A stretch of DNA of 57,494 nucleotides from Pseudomonadota bacterium (GTDB taxonomy: Bacteria; Pseudomonadota; Gammaproteobacteria; Steroidobacterales; Steroidobacteraceae). The stretch is taken from NCBI GenBank assembly GCA_021779535.1, contig JAJYAM010000010.1, positions 1 to 57,494 on the forward strand, given 5' to 3'. Position numbers and translations under genes: made by a program. Below, piece by piece: positions 27,554 to 36,061 of this stretch. Numbering within the stretch: the first letter of the stretch is position 1; every line of letters begins with the position of its first letter. A model generated the notes under the pieces. The model did no database searches. It was not told the origin of the DNA and saw only the letters and a list, made by a program, of their open reading frames with translations.

Positions 27554-28686
27554 GCCCGCGCCGGCTGTTCGCGATGATGTACAAGGAAGCGCTGCAGATC
27601 CTTCGCGATCCGCGCAGCCTCGCGATCGCGCTGGTGATGCCGCTGATGCAGATGGGCTTGCTCGGCTACGGCGTCAGCCTCGACATCAAGCACGTGCCGA
27701 TCTGCGTCTACGACCAGGAGAACAGCCAGCTCACGCGCTCGATCGTCAGCCGCTTCGACGCCGCCGGATGGTTTTCGATCGACCGGAGGCTGCACAGTCA
27801 AGCCGGCGTCCGCCACGCGATCGACGCCGGCGAATGCATAGCGGCCGTGGTGATCCCGGTGGATTTCTCGCGCACGCTCGCTTCGACCGGCGCCGCGTCG
27901 ATCCAGGCCGTGTTCGACGCGACCGACGTGAACACCAGCAACATCGCGCAGGGATACCTGCAGGGAATCGTCGCCGGAGTCAATGCCGAAATCGAGACGC
28001 GGTGGTCCGCCGCGCACGGCGTCCGGGCCTCGGGAGTCGGCCGGATCGATCTGCAGCCCGGCACCTGGTTCAACGAGACGCTGGACAGCCGCAACTTCAT
28101 CATCCCGGGCGTGGTCGCGGTGATCCTGGCGCTGATCGGCGCGCAACTCACCTCGCTGACGGTCTCGCGAGAGTGGGAGCGGGGCACGATGGAACAGCTG
28201 ATCTCGACGCCGGTGACCGCGCTCGAGGTGATGCTCGGCAAGCTGATCCCGTATTTCGTGGTTGGGATGATCGACGCGGCGGTCTGCCTCGCGCTCACGG
28301 TGTTCTGGTTCGACGTGCCGTTTCGCGGCAACCTGCTCACCTTGTTCGCGGCGACCGCGCTGTTCAGCCTCGTGGTGCTCGGCATCGGCTACATGATCTC
28401 GGTGAGGATCCGCAGCCAGCTCGCGGCCAGCCAGATCGCGCTGCTCGTGACCCTGCTGCCGACGACGCTGCTGTCCGGCTACACGTTTCCGATCGACCAG
28501 ATGCCCCGGGTGATCCAGGCGATCACGTTGATCGTGTATCCGCGCTACTACGTGACGATCCTGCGCGGGATCTTCCTCAAGGCGAGCACGCTGTTCGACC
28601 TGTGGCAGCCGCTGCTCGGCCTGGTCGTGTTCGCGATCCTGATCGTCTGGCTCGCCTCGCGAGCCTTCCACAAGCGCCTGGACTGA
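27550..28686 (+). CDS. ABC-2 permease with large periplasmic domain (YbhS-like)
   Basis: The 378-residue protein has an N-terminal helix, a periplasmic domain of about 140 residues (KHVPICVYDQENSQLTRSIV at its start) and five C-terminal helices containing the ABC-2 signature (SREWERGTMEQLISTPV; LLPTTLLSGYTFPIDQMP). It forms the inner membrane pore with the second permease. ATGA overlap with the preceding ATPase. Confidence 0.9.
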   Translation: MSPRRLFAMMYKEALQILRDPRSLAIALVMPLMQMGLLGYGVSLDIKHVPICVYDQENSQLTRSIVSRFDAAGWFSIDRRLHSQAGVRHAIDAGECIAAVVIPVDFSRTLASTGAASIQAVFDATDVNTSNIAQGYLQGIVAGVNAEIETRWSAAHGVRASGVGRIDLQPGTWFNETLDSRNFIIPGVVAVILALIGAQLTSLTVSREWERGTMEQLISTPVTALEVMLGKLIPYFVVGMIDAAVCLALTVFWFDVPFRGNLLTLFAATALFSLVVLGIGYMISVRIRSQLAASQIALLVTLLPTTLLSGYTFPIDQMPRVIQAITLIVYPRYYVTILRGIFLKASTLFDLWQPLLGLVVFAILIVWLASRAFHKRLD

Positions 28687-28690
28687 ACCG

Positions 28691-29824
28691 ATGTTCGGAC
28701 GCGTCGGCGTGATGCTGGTCAAGGAACTGCTGCAGCTGCGCAGGGACCGGACGGCGATGATGCGCCTGATCATTCCGCTCGTGGTGCAGATGCTGATGTT
28801 CGGCTATGCGGCGACCTTCACCGTGCATCACGTGCCGACGACCGTGCTCGACCTGGATCGAAGCGCGCCGAGCCGCGGCCTGGTCTCGCATTTCGTCGCG
28901 TCGGGGCGGTTCGACGTCGTCGACGAGGCTCAGAGCCAGTCGCAGTTGCAGAGCGACATCGACCACAACGTCGCGGTGGTCGGGATCGTGATCCATGCCG
29001 GCTTCGCCCGGGACCTCGGCAGCGGCAAGACCGCGCCGCTGCAGGTGGTCGTCGACGGCACGAACTCGAATACCGCGCTGATCGCGCTCGGCTACGTCAA
29101 CCAGATCGTCGCGCAGTTCTCCGCCGAGGAGGTCGCGGCGCTCGCGCGGCAGGCGGCCGGCGCCGCGCGGGCGCCGTCCGGCGTGACCCTGCAGGTGGTG
29201 CCGTGGTTCAACCCGGGCCTCGAGGACACCTGGTTCTTCATCCCCGGCATCATCGGCAGCCTCACGTTGATGCAGGTGGTGAGCCTCACCGCGTTCGCGA
29301 TCGTCCGCGAGCGCGAGGTGGGCACGCTCGAGCAGATCCTCGTGAGTCCGATCCGATCGGTGGAATTCATCCTCGGCAAGACGGTGCCGTTCTTCCTGAT
29401 CGGGCTCGCGGACATCGCGCTGGTGTGCGCGATCGGGATCCTCTGGTTCAAGGTGCCCTTCATCGGCGATCCGGCGGTATTGCTTGCCGGGTCGGCGCTG
29501 TTCCTGCTCGCGGTGGTCGGCATGGGCCTGCTGCTGTCGACGTACTCGCACACCCAGCAGCAGGCGTTCGCGCTGAACTTCTTCTTCGTGAACCCGTTCT
29601 TCATCCTGTCCGGCTTCGCATTCCCGATCGCCGCGATGCCGAAGGTGCTGCAGTGGTTCACCTTGATCAATCCGTTGCGGTACTTCCTGATCGTGATCCG
29701 CGCGGTGTTCCTGAAGGGAGTCGGATTCTCGGTGCTCTGGCCGGACCTCGCCGCGATGGCGGCGCTCGCGCTGGTGATGCTGGCGGTGAGCGTCAGCCGC
29801 TTCCGGGCGTCGATGAGCTCATGA
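28691..29824 (+). CDS. ABC-2 permease with large periplasmic domain (YbhR-like)
   Basis: This 377-residue paralogue of the preceding protein has the same plan: N-terminal helix, periplasmic domain (HHVPTTVLDLDRSAPSRGLV) and five C-terminal helices with VREREVGTLEQILVSPIRS and NPFFILSGFAFPIAAMP. The two permeases probably form a heterodimer. It starts 4 bp after its partner and ends overlapping the serine hydrolase start. Confidence 0.9.
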   Translation: MFGRVGVMLVKELLQLRRDRTAMMRLIIPLVVQMLMFGYAATFTVHHVPTTVLDLDRSAPSRGLVSHFVASGRFDVVDEAQSQSQLQSDIDHNVAVVGIVIHAGFARDLGSGKTAPLQVVVDGTNSNTALIALGYVNQIVAQFSAEEVAALARQAAGAARAPSGVTLQVVPWFNPGLEDTWFFIPGIIGSLTLMQVVSLTAFAIVREREVGTLEQILVSPIRSVEFILGKTVPFFLIGLADIALVCAIGILWFKVPFIGDPAVLLAGSALFLLAVVGMGLLLSTYSHTQQQAFALNFFFVNPFFILSGFAFPIAAMPKVLQWFTLINPLRYFLIVIRAVFLKGVGFSVLWPDLAAMAALALVMLAVSVSRFRASMSS

Positions 29825-30876
29825 ATGCCGAGGACGTCGATGCGCGGCTGCAAGCCTACCGCGGCAGCGTGCCGGGGGCGTCGGTGCTGGTCGTCGATCA
29901 TGGAACCCCGCGGGTTCGGGTCGCCTGCGGTTGCGCGGACCTCGAGCGCGGCGAGCCCGCCACGCCGGCGACGAACTACCGGCTCGCGTCGTTGACGAAG
30001 CAGTTCACCGCGGCGGCGATCGCGCTGTTGGTCGAGGACGGGCGGCTGGGATTCGACGATCGGGTGCGGGACTGGCTGCCGTCGCTGCCCGGCTCGATCG
30101 CGCCGGTCACGCTGCGACAGCTCCTGACGCATACGGCCGGCCTGATCGACTACGAGGATCTGATCGCGCCCGGCGCCACCGGAGCGCTGCGCGATGCGGA
30201 CGTGCTCGCACTCCTCGAGCGCGAGGACCGCACCTACTTCCCGCCCGGCACCGCGTACCGCTACAGCAACGGCGGCTACGCGTTGCTCGCGCTCACGGTC
30301 GAGCGTGCCGCGGGAACGCGCTTCGCCGCGTTCCTGCGCCGCCGGCTGTTCGAGCCGCTCGGCATGCACGGCACGGTCGCGTTCGAGGCGGGGATTTCGA
30401 CCGTGCCGCATCGGGCGTACGGATACAGCGCCGTCGGCGGCGCGTGGGTGCGCACCGATCAGGATGCGACGAGCTCGGTGCTCGGGGACGGTGGAATCTA
30501 CTCCTCGATCGACGATCTCGCGAAGTGGGACGCCGCGCTGTACGACGACCGGCTGCTCGGCGCCGGGACGCGGCGCAGCTTGTTCACGCCCACGACGCCG
30601 ACGGACGATCCGGCGGTGCGCTATGCGATGGGCTGGCGGGTCAGCGGCGGGACCTGGTGGCACTCCGGCGAGTCGATCGGATTCCGCAACGTGATCGTGC
30701 GCCACCCGCGGCGCCGGCTCACCGTGATCGTGCTGACCAACCGCAACGATCCGCAGCCCTACCGGATGGCGCTCGCGATCGCCCAGTCGGCCAGGCCGGC
30801 GCGAACCCGGGGCCCGGGCAGCTCGGCCGCGGGAATCATCGCTGGCCGAGTACCCCCTGGACCAGGAGGCTGCTGA
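29821..30876 (+). CDS. Serine hydrolase of the beta-lactamase/class C penicillin-binding family
   Basis: The 351-residue protein carries the three family motifs: S57-L-T-K60, Y148-S-N150 and H281-S-G283 in place of KTG. These make it a class C beta-lactamase-like hydrolase (peptidase S12/esterase group). I see no obvious signal peptide, so it is probably cytoplasmic and more likely an esterase or peptidase than a beta-lactamase. It is coupled to the exporter by an ATGA overlap. The last 41 bp overlap the convergent YeiH gene, and the tail it encodes (residues after about 337) looks non-conserved. Confidence 0.82.
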   Translation: MNAEDVDARLQAYRGSVPGASVLVVDHGTPRVRVACGCADLERGEPATPATNYRLASLTKQFTAAAIALLVEDGRLGFDDRVRDWLPSLPGSIAPVTLRQLLTHTAGLIDYEDLIAPGATGALRDADVLALLEREDRTYFPPGTAYRYSNGGYALLALTVERAAGTRFAAFLRRRLFEPLGMHGTVAFEAGISTVPHRAYGYSAVGGAWVRTDQDATSSVLGDGGIYSSIDDLAKWDAALYDDRLLGAGTRRSLFTPTTPTDDPAVRYAMGWRVSGGTWWHSGESIGFRNVIVRHPRRRLTVIVLTNRNDPQPYRMALAIAQSARPARTRGPGSSAAGIIAGRVPPGPGGC

Positions 30877-31936
30877 CCGCCACGGCGACCCAGACGCCGG
30901 TCCCGAGCAGGATCGGCCGGATCCCGGTCGCGGCGATGCGCCGCAGGTCGGCCGACAAGCCGATCGAGCTCAGCGCCATCACGATCAGGAAGGTCGCCGC
31001 CGTCGCAAGCCCGGGCAGCCAGCCCACCGGAACCCAGCCGGCGGTGCGCACCGCCGACGCGGCCAGAAACCACAGGATGAACCACGGAAACACCCGCGCC
31101 AGATTCAGCTGGACACCGTTGCGGCGGTGACGCACCGACTCCACGATCGCGAGCACGATGCACACCGGGATGATCAGGGTCGAGCGGGTCAACTTGACGA
31201 TCGTCGCGAAATCACCGGCGACGTGGCTCCAGCTGTAGGCGACCGCCACCACGGACGAGGTGTCGTTCACGGCGGTTCCCGCCCACATCCCGAAACCGAG
31301 GTCCGACAGATGCAGCCAATGGCCGAAGATCGGGAAGATCAGCACGGCGACCAGGTTGAACAGGAAGATCGTCGAGATCGCGAACGCCGTGTCGTGCTCG
31401 TCCGCCTTGATCACGGGCGCGACGGCGGCGATCGCCGAGCCGCCGCAGATCGCCGTACCGACCCCGATCAGCACTTTCAGATGGTCCGGGACGCGCAGCA
31501 GCCGTCCGAGCCCCCAGGCCACGAGGAACGCGGTGGTCATCGTCACGGCGGTGACGGCCAGCGACCTCACGCCGGTGTGCGCGACGGTGACGAGGCTGAG
31601 ACCGAAGCCGAGCAAGACGATGGACCATTGCAGCACGTGCTTCGCGGCGAAGCGCACACCCGGGAGGAACACCGGCGACGGGGTGAACAGATTGCGCACC
31701 GCGACCCCGAGCAAGATCCCGCAGACCGGCGCGCCGAGCAGCGGCAGCACCCGGCCGATCTGCCAGGCGAGGCTCGCGAGCGCGGTGGTGAGCAGGAGCC
31801 CCGGCAGCAGGCGCGCGATGCCGGACGAACCGATCACCGGCAGCGCGGCCGGCCTCGCACCCGCAACGGCAGGATCCGGGGCGGCGACGGCGACGGAGGC
31901 GGCGGTGGCGGTGGCGGGCAGGCGTGTTGAGGACAT
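30836..31936 (-). CDS. YeiH-family putative sulfate/sulfonate exporter
   Basis: The 366-residue membrane protein has about ten helices and the UPF0324/YeiH pattern: LLGFGLSLVTVAHTG, IGVGTAICGGSAIAAVAPVI, and GMWAGTAVNDTSSVVAVAYS. Members are called putative sulfate exporters from taurine/sulfonate degraders; transport itself is poorly proven. It is divergent from a LysR regulator, as yeiH and yeiE are in E. coli. Its 3' end overlaps the serine hydrolase gene by 41 bp. Confidence 0.87.
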   Translation of the reverse strand: MSSTRLPATATAASVAVAAPDPAVAGARPAALPVIGSSGIARLLPGLLLTTALASLAWQIGRVLPLLGAPVCGILLGVAVRNLFTPSPVFLPGVRFAAKHVLQWSIVLLGFGLSLVTVAHTGVRSLAVTAVTMTTAFLVAWGLGRLLRVPDHLKVLIGVGTAICGGSAIAAVAPVIKADEHDTAFAISTIFLFNLVAVLIFPIFGHWLHLSDLGFGMWAGTAVNDTSSVVAVAYSWSHVAGDFATIVKLTRSTLIIPVCIVLAIVESVRHRRNGVQLNLARVFPWFILWFLAASAVRTAGWVPVGWLPGLATAATFLIVMALSSIGLSADLRRIAATGIRPILLGTGVWVAVAVSSLLVQGVLGQR

Positions 31937-32005
31937 CGATCGGCTCCGAATTCTCGAGGAGCGCCACTCTACGGCCGGCTATTCACTAAGGATATTTTTA
32001 ATTGT

Positions 32006-32020
32006 TTATTATGTTGATAA
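32006..32020. promoter_or_regulatory. LysR-type operator (TTAT-N7-ATAA) between YeiH and LysR genes
   Basis: The inverted repeat TTATTATGTTGATAA fits the T-N11-A box of LysR regulators and sits in a markedly AT-rich stretch (about 31982-32030) within otherwise GC-rich DNA. It lies 9 bp before the regulator start and about 70 bp from the YeiH start, a usual site for LysR control of a divergent target. Confidence 0.55.
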
Positions 32021-32029
32021 GATTTATTG

Positions 32030-32950
32030 ATGATCGGGATCAGCCCGCGCCAGCTCGAGGTGTTCGCCGCCGTCGCGGAGCTCGGCAGCGTCCGCGCGGC
32101 GGCCGGGCGATTGCACCTGACCCAGCCCGCGGTGAGCATGGCGCTCGCCCAGATGGAGTCGCGGCTCGAGGAGCGCCTGTTCGATCGGGCGCGCCGGCGG
32201 TTGCACATCAACGAACGCGGCCGGGCGCTGTTGCCGCGGGTCCAGGAGGCCCTGGTCCGGCTTCGCGAAATCGACCGACCGCGGCCGTCGGACCGCACCG
32301 CGTTGGGCGGCGCGCTGCGCATCGGCGCGAGCAATACCGTCGGCAATTACCGGATCGGCGAGCTGCTCGGCGGCTTCGTCGCGCGCCATCCACAGGTGAC
32401 GGTCGACCTCGCGATCGGCAACACCGAAACGATCCTCGACCGCCTGCTCGACTTCGCGCTCGACGCCGCCTGCGTCGAAGGCGCGGTCACGCATCCCGGG
32501 CTGCAGGCGACGGCGTGGCGCGAGGACCGGCTCGTCGTCTGCGCGCGACCCGATCACCCGCTCGCGCGACGGCGGCGGCTGCGCAAGACGGACTTCGCCG
32601 GGCAGCAGTGGATCCTCCGCGAGCCCGGATCCGCGACCCGCTCGCTCGCCGAGCGGGCGCTGGCGCGGCTGCCGGATGCGCGCGCGTCGATCGAGCTGCC
32701 GCAGACCGAAGCGATCAAGCAGGCGGTGATCGCGGGCCTCGGCCTCGCGTTCCTGCCCGCGGTCGCGGTCGCCGACTCGGTCGCGCTCGGCCGTATCGCA
32801 CTGCTCGCGACGCCGTTCCTCGACCTGCATCGCACCTTGTGGCTCGCGACCGGCCGGGACCGCTACCGAAGCGAGGTGCTCGGCGCGCTCCTCGCCGATC
32901 TGCGCAAGCCCGACTCGCGCACCCGGACCCGCCCGCCGCACGGGCGATGA
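32030..32950 (+). CDS. LysR-family transcriptional regulator (YeiE-like)
   Basis: The 306-residue protein has the LysR winged helix-turn-helix at the start (SPRQLEVFAAVAELGSVRAAAGRLHL then TQPAVSMALAQMESRL) and a periplasmic-binding-like effector domain. It probably activates the divergent YeiH gene through the box at 32006-32020. The start is the ATG at 32030; a TTG codon lies directly before it. No Shine-Dalgarno sequence is visible in the AT-rich leader, so it may be leaderless or poorly translated. Confidence 0.88.
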   Translation: MIGISPRQLEVFAAVAELGSVRAAAGRLHLTQPAVSMALAQMESRLEERLFDRARRRLHINERGRALLPRVQEALVRLREIDRPRPSDRTALGGALRIGASNTVGNYRIGELLGGFVARHPQVTVDLAIGNTETILDRLLDFALDAACVEGAVTHPGLQATAWREDRLVVCARPDHPLARRRRLRKTDFAGQQWILREPGSATRSLAERALARLPDARASIELPQTEAIKQAVIAGLGLAFLPAVAVADSVALGRIALLATPFLDLHRTLWLATGRDRYRSEVLGALLADLRKPDSRTRTRPPHGR

Positions 32951-33033
32951 TCGGCGGCGCAGTTCGACGAGGACCCTCTCCAGCGCGACCGATTAGGGAT
33001 AGTATCGGTGATCATGCATCGGAGGAACGTCCC

Positions 33034-33603
33034 ATGAAATCAGTGAAATGGCAAAGCGTCGCGTGCGTCGCGCTGGCATTGGCCGCACCGCTCGCGCGCG
33101 CCGATCGATACACGGATACGGTGGCCTTGTTCCGGCACGCGGGCCAGACGGCGGAGTTCTTCAGGACGAGCTATGGTTACGCCGTCTTCCCGACGATCGG
33201 CAAGGGCGGTTTCATCGTCGGTGCGGCACACGGCGACGGCCGGGTGTACCAGCGCGGCCGGTATATCGGCGATACCTCGATGACCCAGGTCAGCGTCGGC
33301 TTTCAGCTCGGCGGGCAGGCCTACAGCGAGATGGTGTTCTTCCAGACCCCGGCCGCTCTCGAGCGGTTCGAGTCCGGAAAATACGCGTTCAGCGCCGACG
33401 TCAGCGCGGTGGCGATCACCGCGTCCGCGTCCGCGAGCGCCGGCACCGCCGGCGCGAGCGCGGGGGCGAGCGGCACCGAGACCCACGCCACGGCGGCGGG
33501 ACTCTACCAGGACGGCGTCGCGGTGTTCACGATCGCGCAGGGCGGCTTGATGTACCAGGCCGCGGTGGCCGGACAGAAGTTCTCGTTCAAGCCGGCGCAC
33601 TGA
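33034..33603 (+). CDS. SYLF (YSC84-like) lipid-binding domain protein, exported
   Basis: The 189-residue protein has a signal peptide ending at ARA (about residue 23) and a SYLF/YSC84 domain: YGYAVFPTIGKGGFIVGAAHGDGRVY, then FQLGGQAYSEMVFFQT and the late GLYQDGVAVFTIAQGGLM. The domain binds phosphoinositides in eukaryotes; the bacterial role is unknown but periplasmic. A clear GGAGG lies 8 nt before the ATG. It stands alone between the LysR gene and the TonB receptor. Confidence 0.87.
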   Translation: MKSVKWQSVACVALALAAPLARADRYTDTVALFRHAGQTAEFFRTSYGYAVFPTIGKGGFIVGAAHGDGRVYQRGRYIGDTSMTQVSVGFQLGGQAYSEMVFFQTPAALERFESGKYAFSADVSAVAITASASASAGTAGASAGASGTETHATAAGLYQDGVAVFTIAQGGLMYQAAVAGQKFSFKPAH

Positions 33604-33716
33604 CGCGACTCGTGACGCCGGGCGGCTCCTATCGCTGGTAGTACTCGCCCCCGCATGGAACGATTCGCCTCGCCGGATCCGTGGGTTTGCCGCGGATCCG
33701 GCGTGGGGAGGCTTCC

Positions 33717-36017
33717 TTGCATCGGGGTCGTCAGCGCTCGCACACCGCGCGTCGAAAATGGATCGCGCTCCTGATCGTCGGTTCACTGGTCCCATGGATG
33801 GCACGGGCCGCCGAACCGCGAGCCCGCGATCCGGATGCCGCGGCCACGGAACATCGGCCACTTCGTGAGATCGTCGTCACCGCGACCCGCCGCGCCGAGC
33901 CGGCCCAGGACGTCGGCATCGCGCTGACCGCGGTCAGCGGCCGCCTGACCCATTCGCTGCGCGTCGAACAGGCGCTCGACCTGTCGCTGGTCGACCCCAG
34001 CCTGTCGACGATGAATGCGCAAACCGACGGCACGCCGCTGTTCCTGCTGCGCGGCATCGGGCTCGACGACTTCAACAACAACAACAGCAGCGGCGTCGGC
34101 ATCTACCAGGACGGCGTGTTCGCGAGTTTCCCCGGCTTTCTCACGGACACGCTGTACGACGTCGGTCGCGTCGAGATCCTCAAGGGCCCCCAAGGCACGC
34201 TCTACGGCAAGAATACCGATGGCGGCGCGATCAACATCATTTCCGCGCAGCCCACGGATCATTTCGGCGGCTACGTCGAGATCGGCTATGGCCGCTGGAA
34301 CACCGTCGACCTGACGAGCGCGGTGAGCGGACCGTTGAACGACCGGGTGAAGGCACGGCTCGCGGGCACGATGACGACCCAGGGCGAGGGCTACCAGACC
34401 GACCTCGCCACCGGACAGCGATACGGCAAACTGCATCGGGGCGGCGCGCGGGCCTTGTTCGACATCCGGCTCGGCGACGCCACGAGCCTGGATCTGAATG
34501 TCCATTGGGTCTACGACCGCTCGGTGCCGTCGTCGCCGTCCACCCCGAACGTCGAAGCGCTGATCCCGCCCGAACCGTTCCCGACCGCGGGCTTGATGGA
34601 CAGTCCGCCCGGCGGCACGCAGGTCCGCGTCGGCGGCCTGCCGCTCTACAAGCATGAAACCGGCGGCGGCGCGTCGGCGAACCTGAAGGCCGGCTTCGCG
34701 TCGTTCACGCTCACGTCGATCAGCGCCTACGACTACTTCACCGATCACAGCCTCGACAACTACGACGGCTATCCCGCGGCCGACAACAACTGGACCAAGA
34801 ACTTCCAGCAGTGGCAACTGAGCCAGGAAGTCCGGTTGACGTCGAAGACCGGCGGCCCGGTCGATTGGATCGTCGGTGCCATCTACGCGCAGAACTGGTA
34901 CCGCAATCGGGACGCGCTGGACTGGACGTTCGTGTACGGTCTCGCCACCTACATGACCCAGCAGGGCCTCGCGATCACCGCCGAGAACTTCGTCCAGCGA
35001 CAGCGCTCGAGCGGGGTCTACGCGAACGTCGACACCCATCTCACCCGCCGTTTGACGCTCGTCACGGGGCTGCGCTACTCGCACGATCAAACCTCCTTCG
35101 ACGGCGTCACGATCGATCCGACCGGCCTGCTGACCTACGCGGCCAACGGCTTCACCGGACCGATCGTGCCGGACACGGTGCTCGCCGCGCTCGATGACTC
35201 GCGCTCGAACCAGAACCTCTCCTATCGCGCCGGACTCGACTATCACTTGAAGCCGGAAGTGTTGCTCTACGGCAGCGTCGCGAGCGGCTACAAGGCGGGG
35301 ATCTACTACGGCCAGCCGGCGCAGGTCCAGGTCGACTGGGGTTACGTCCAGCCCGAAACGAATCTCACCGGCGAGCTCGGCATCAAGAGCCGGTTTCTCG
35401 ACGATTCGGTGCAGCTCGATATGGACGTGTTCGACTCCGAGATCCGCAATCGCCAGTCCAGCTTGTCGCTCTGGGCGGGTCCGGTCGGCACGCAGCCGTT
35501 GATCGCCGGCCTCGGCAACGTTCCGCGGTCGAGGATCGACGGCGTCGAGGCGGAGCTCGACTGGCGCCCGGTGCGCGGACTCGAGATTCATCTCGCCGCG
35601 ACGCGTCTCGACGCGCGCGTGACGAGGACGCTGACGAACGACCACGGGCTCGCACTGTTCACGCCGGTCCGGGTCGGACAGATGCTGCCGGACGCGCCGA
35701 AGTTCGCCTGGAGTTACATCATCCATTACGAGCATCCGGTGTCCGCGGACCTGATTGCCTTCGTGCAGGCGAACGATCGCTTCGTCACCGCGATCCATCC
35801 GTACCTCGGCGACCCCACGAGCTTCGGACAGGGACACGACATGGGGGCTCGCGTCGGGATCCGTGATCCGGCGGCGCACTGGCATGCGAGCCTATGGTCG
35901 ACGAACCTCACCGACGCGCGGCCGCTGACCTACGCCTTCGCCGGTAGCGAAGGACAACGGGTATCCTTCTACCAGCGGCCACGCTCGATCGGTGTCGATT
36001 TCACGTACGACTTCTGA
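33717..36017 (+). CDS. TonB-dependent receptor
   Basis: The 766-residue outer membrane receptor has a signal peptide (cut near ARA, about residue 31), a TonB-box-like LREIVVTATRR, a plug domain (VGRVEILKGPQGTLYGKNTDGGAINI) and a 22-strand beta-barrel ending in aromatic DFTYDF. I place the start at TTG 33717 because a GGGGAGG sits 5-6 nt before it; a GTG at 33681 would add 12 residues but has no such site. The ligand is unknown; this receptor type imports siderophores or organic compounds in many oligotrophs. The lipase gene follows after 44 bp, suggesting one transcription unit down to the XdhC genes. Confidence 0.9.
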   Translation: MHRGRQRSHTARRKWIALLIVGSLVPWMARAAEPRARDPDAAATEHRPLREIVVTATRRAEPAQDVGIALTAVSGRLTHSLRVEQALDLSLVDPSLSTMNAQTDGTPLFLLRGIGLDDFNNNNSSGVGIYQDGVFASFPGFLTDTLYDVGRVEILKGPQGTLYGKNTDGGAINIISAQPTDHFGGYVEIGYGRWNTVDLTSAVSGPLNDRVKARLAGTMTTQGEGYQTDLATGQRYGKLHRGGARALFDIRLGDATSLDLNVHWVYDRSVPSSPSTPNVEALIPPEPFPTAGLMDSPPGGTQVRVGGLPLYKHETGGGASANLKAGFASFTLTSISAYDYFTDHSLDNYDGYPAADNNWTKNFQQWQLSQEVRLTSKTGGPVDWIVGAIYAQNWYRNRDALDWTFVYGLATYMTQQGLAITAENFVQRQRSSGVYANVDTHLTRRLTLVTGLRYSHDQTSFDGVTIDPTGLLTYAANGFTGPIVPDTVLAALDDSRSNQNLSYRAGLDYHLKPEVLLYGSVASGYKAGIYYGQPAQVQVDWGYVQPETNLTGELGIKSRFLDDSVQLDMDVFDSEIRNRQSSLSLWAGPVGTQPLIAGLGNVPRSRIDGVEAELDWRPVRGLEIHLAATRLDARVTRTLTNDHGLALFTPVRVGQMLPDAPKFAWSYIIHYEHPVSADLIAFVQANDRFVTAIHPYLGDPTSFGQGHDMGARVGIRDPAAHWHASLWSTNLTDARPLTYAFAGSEGQRVSFYQRPRSIGVDFTYDF

Positions 36018-36061
36018 GCCGCCGACCGTCATCCACGAAACAACCCACCGAGACGCTGCCT

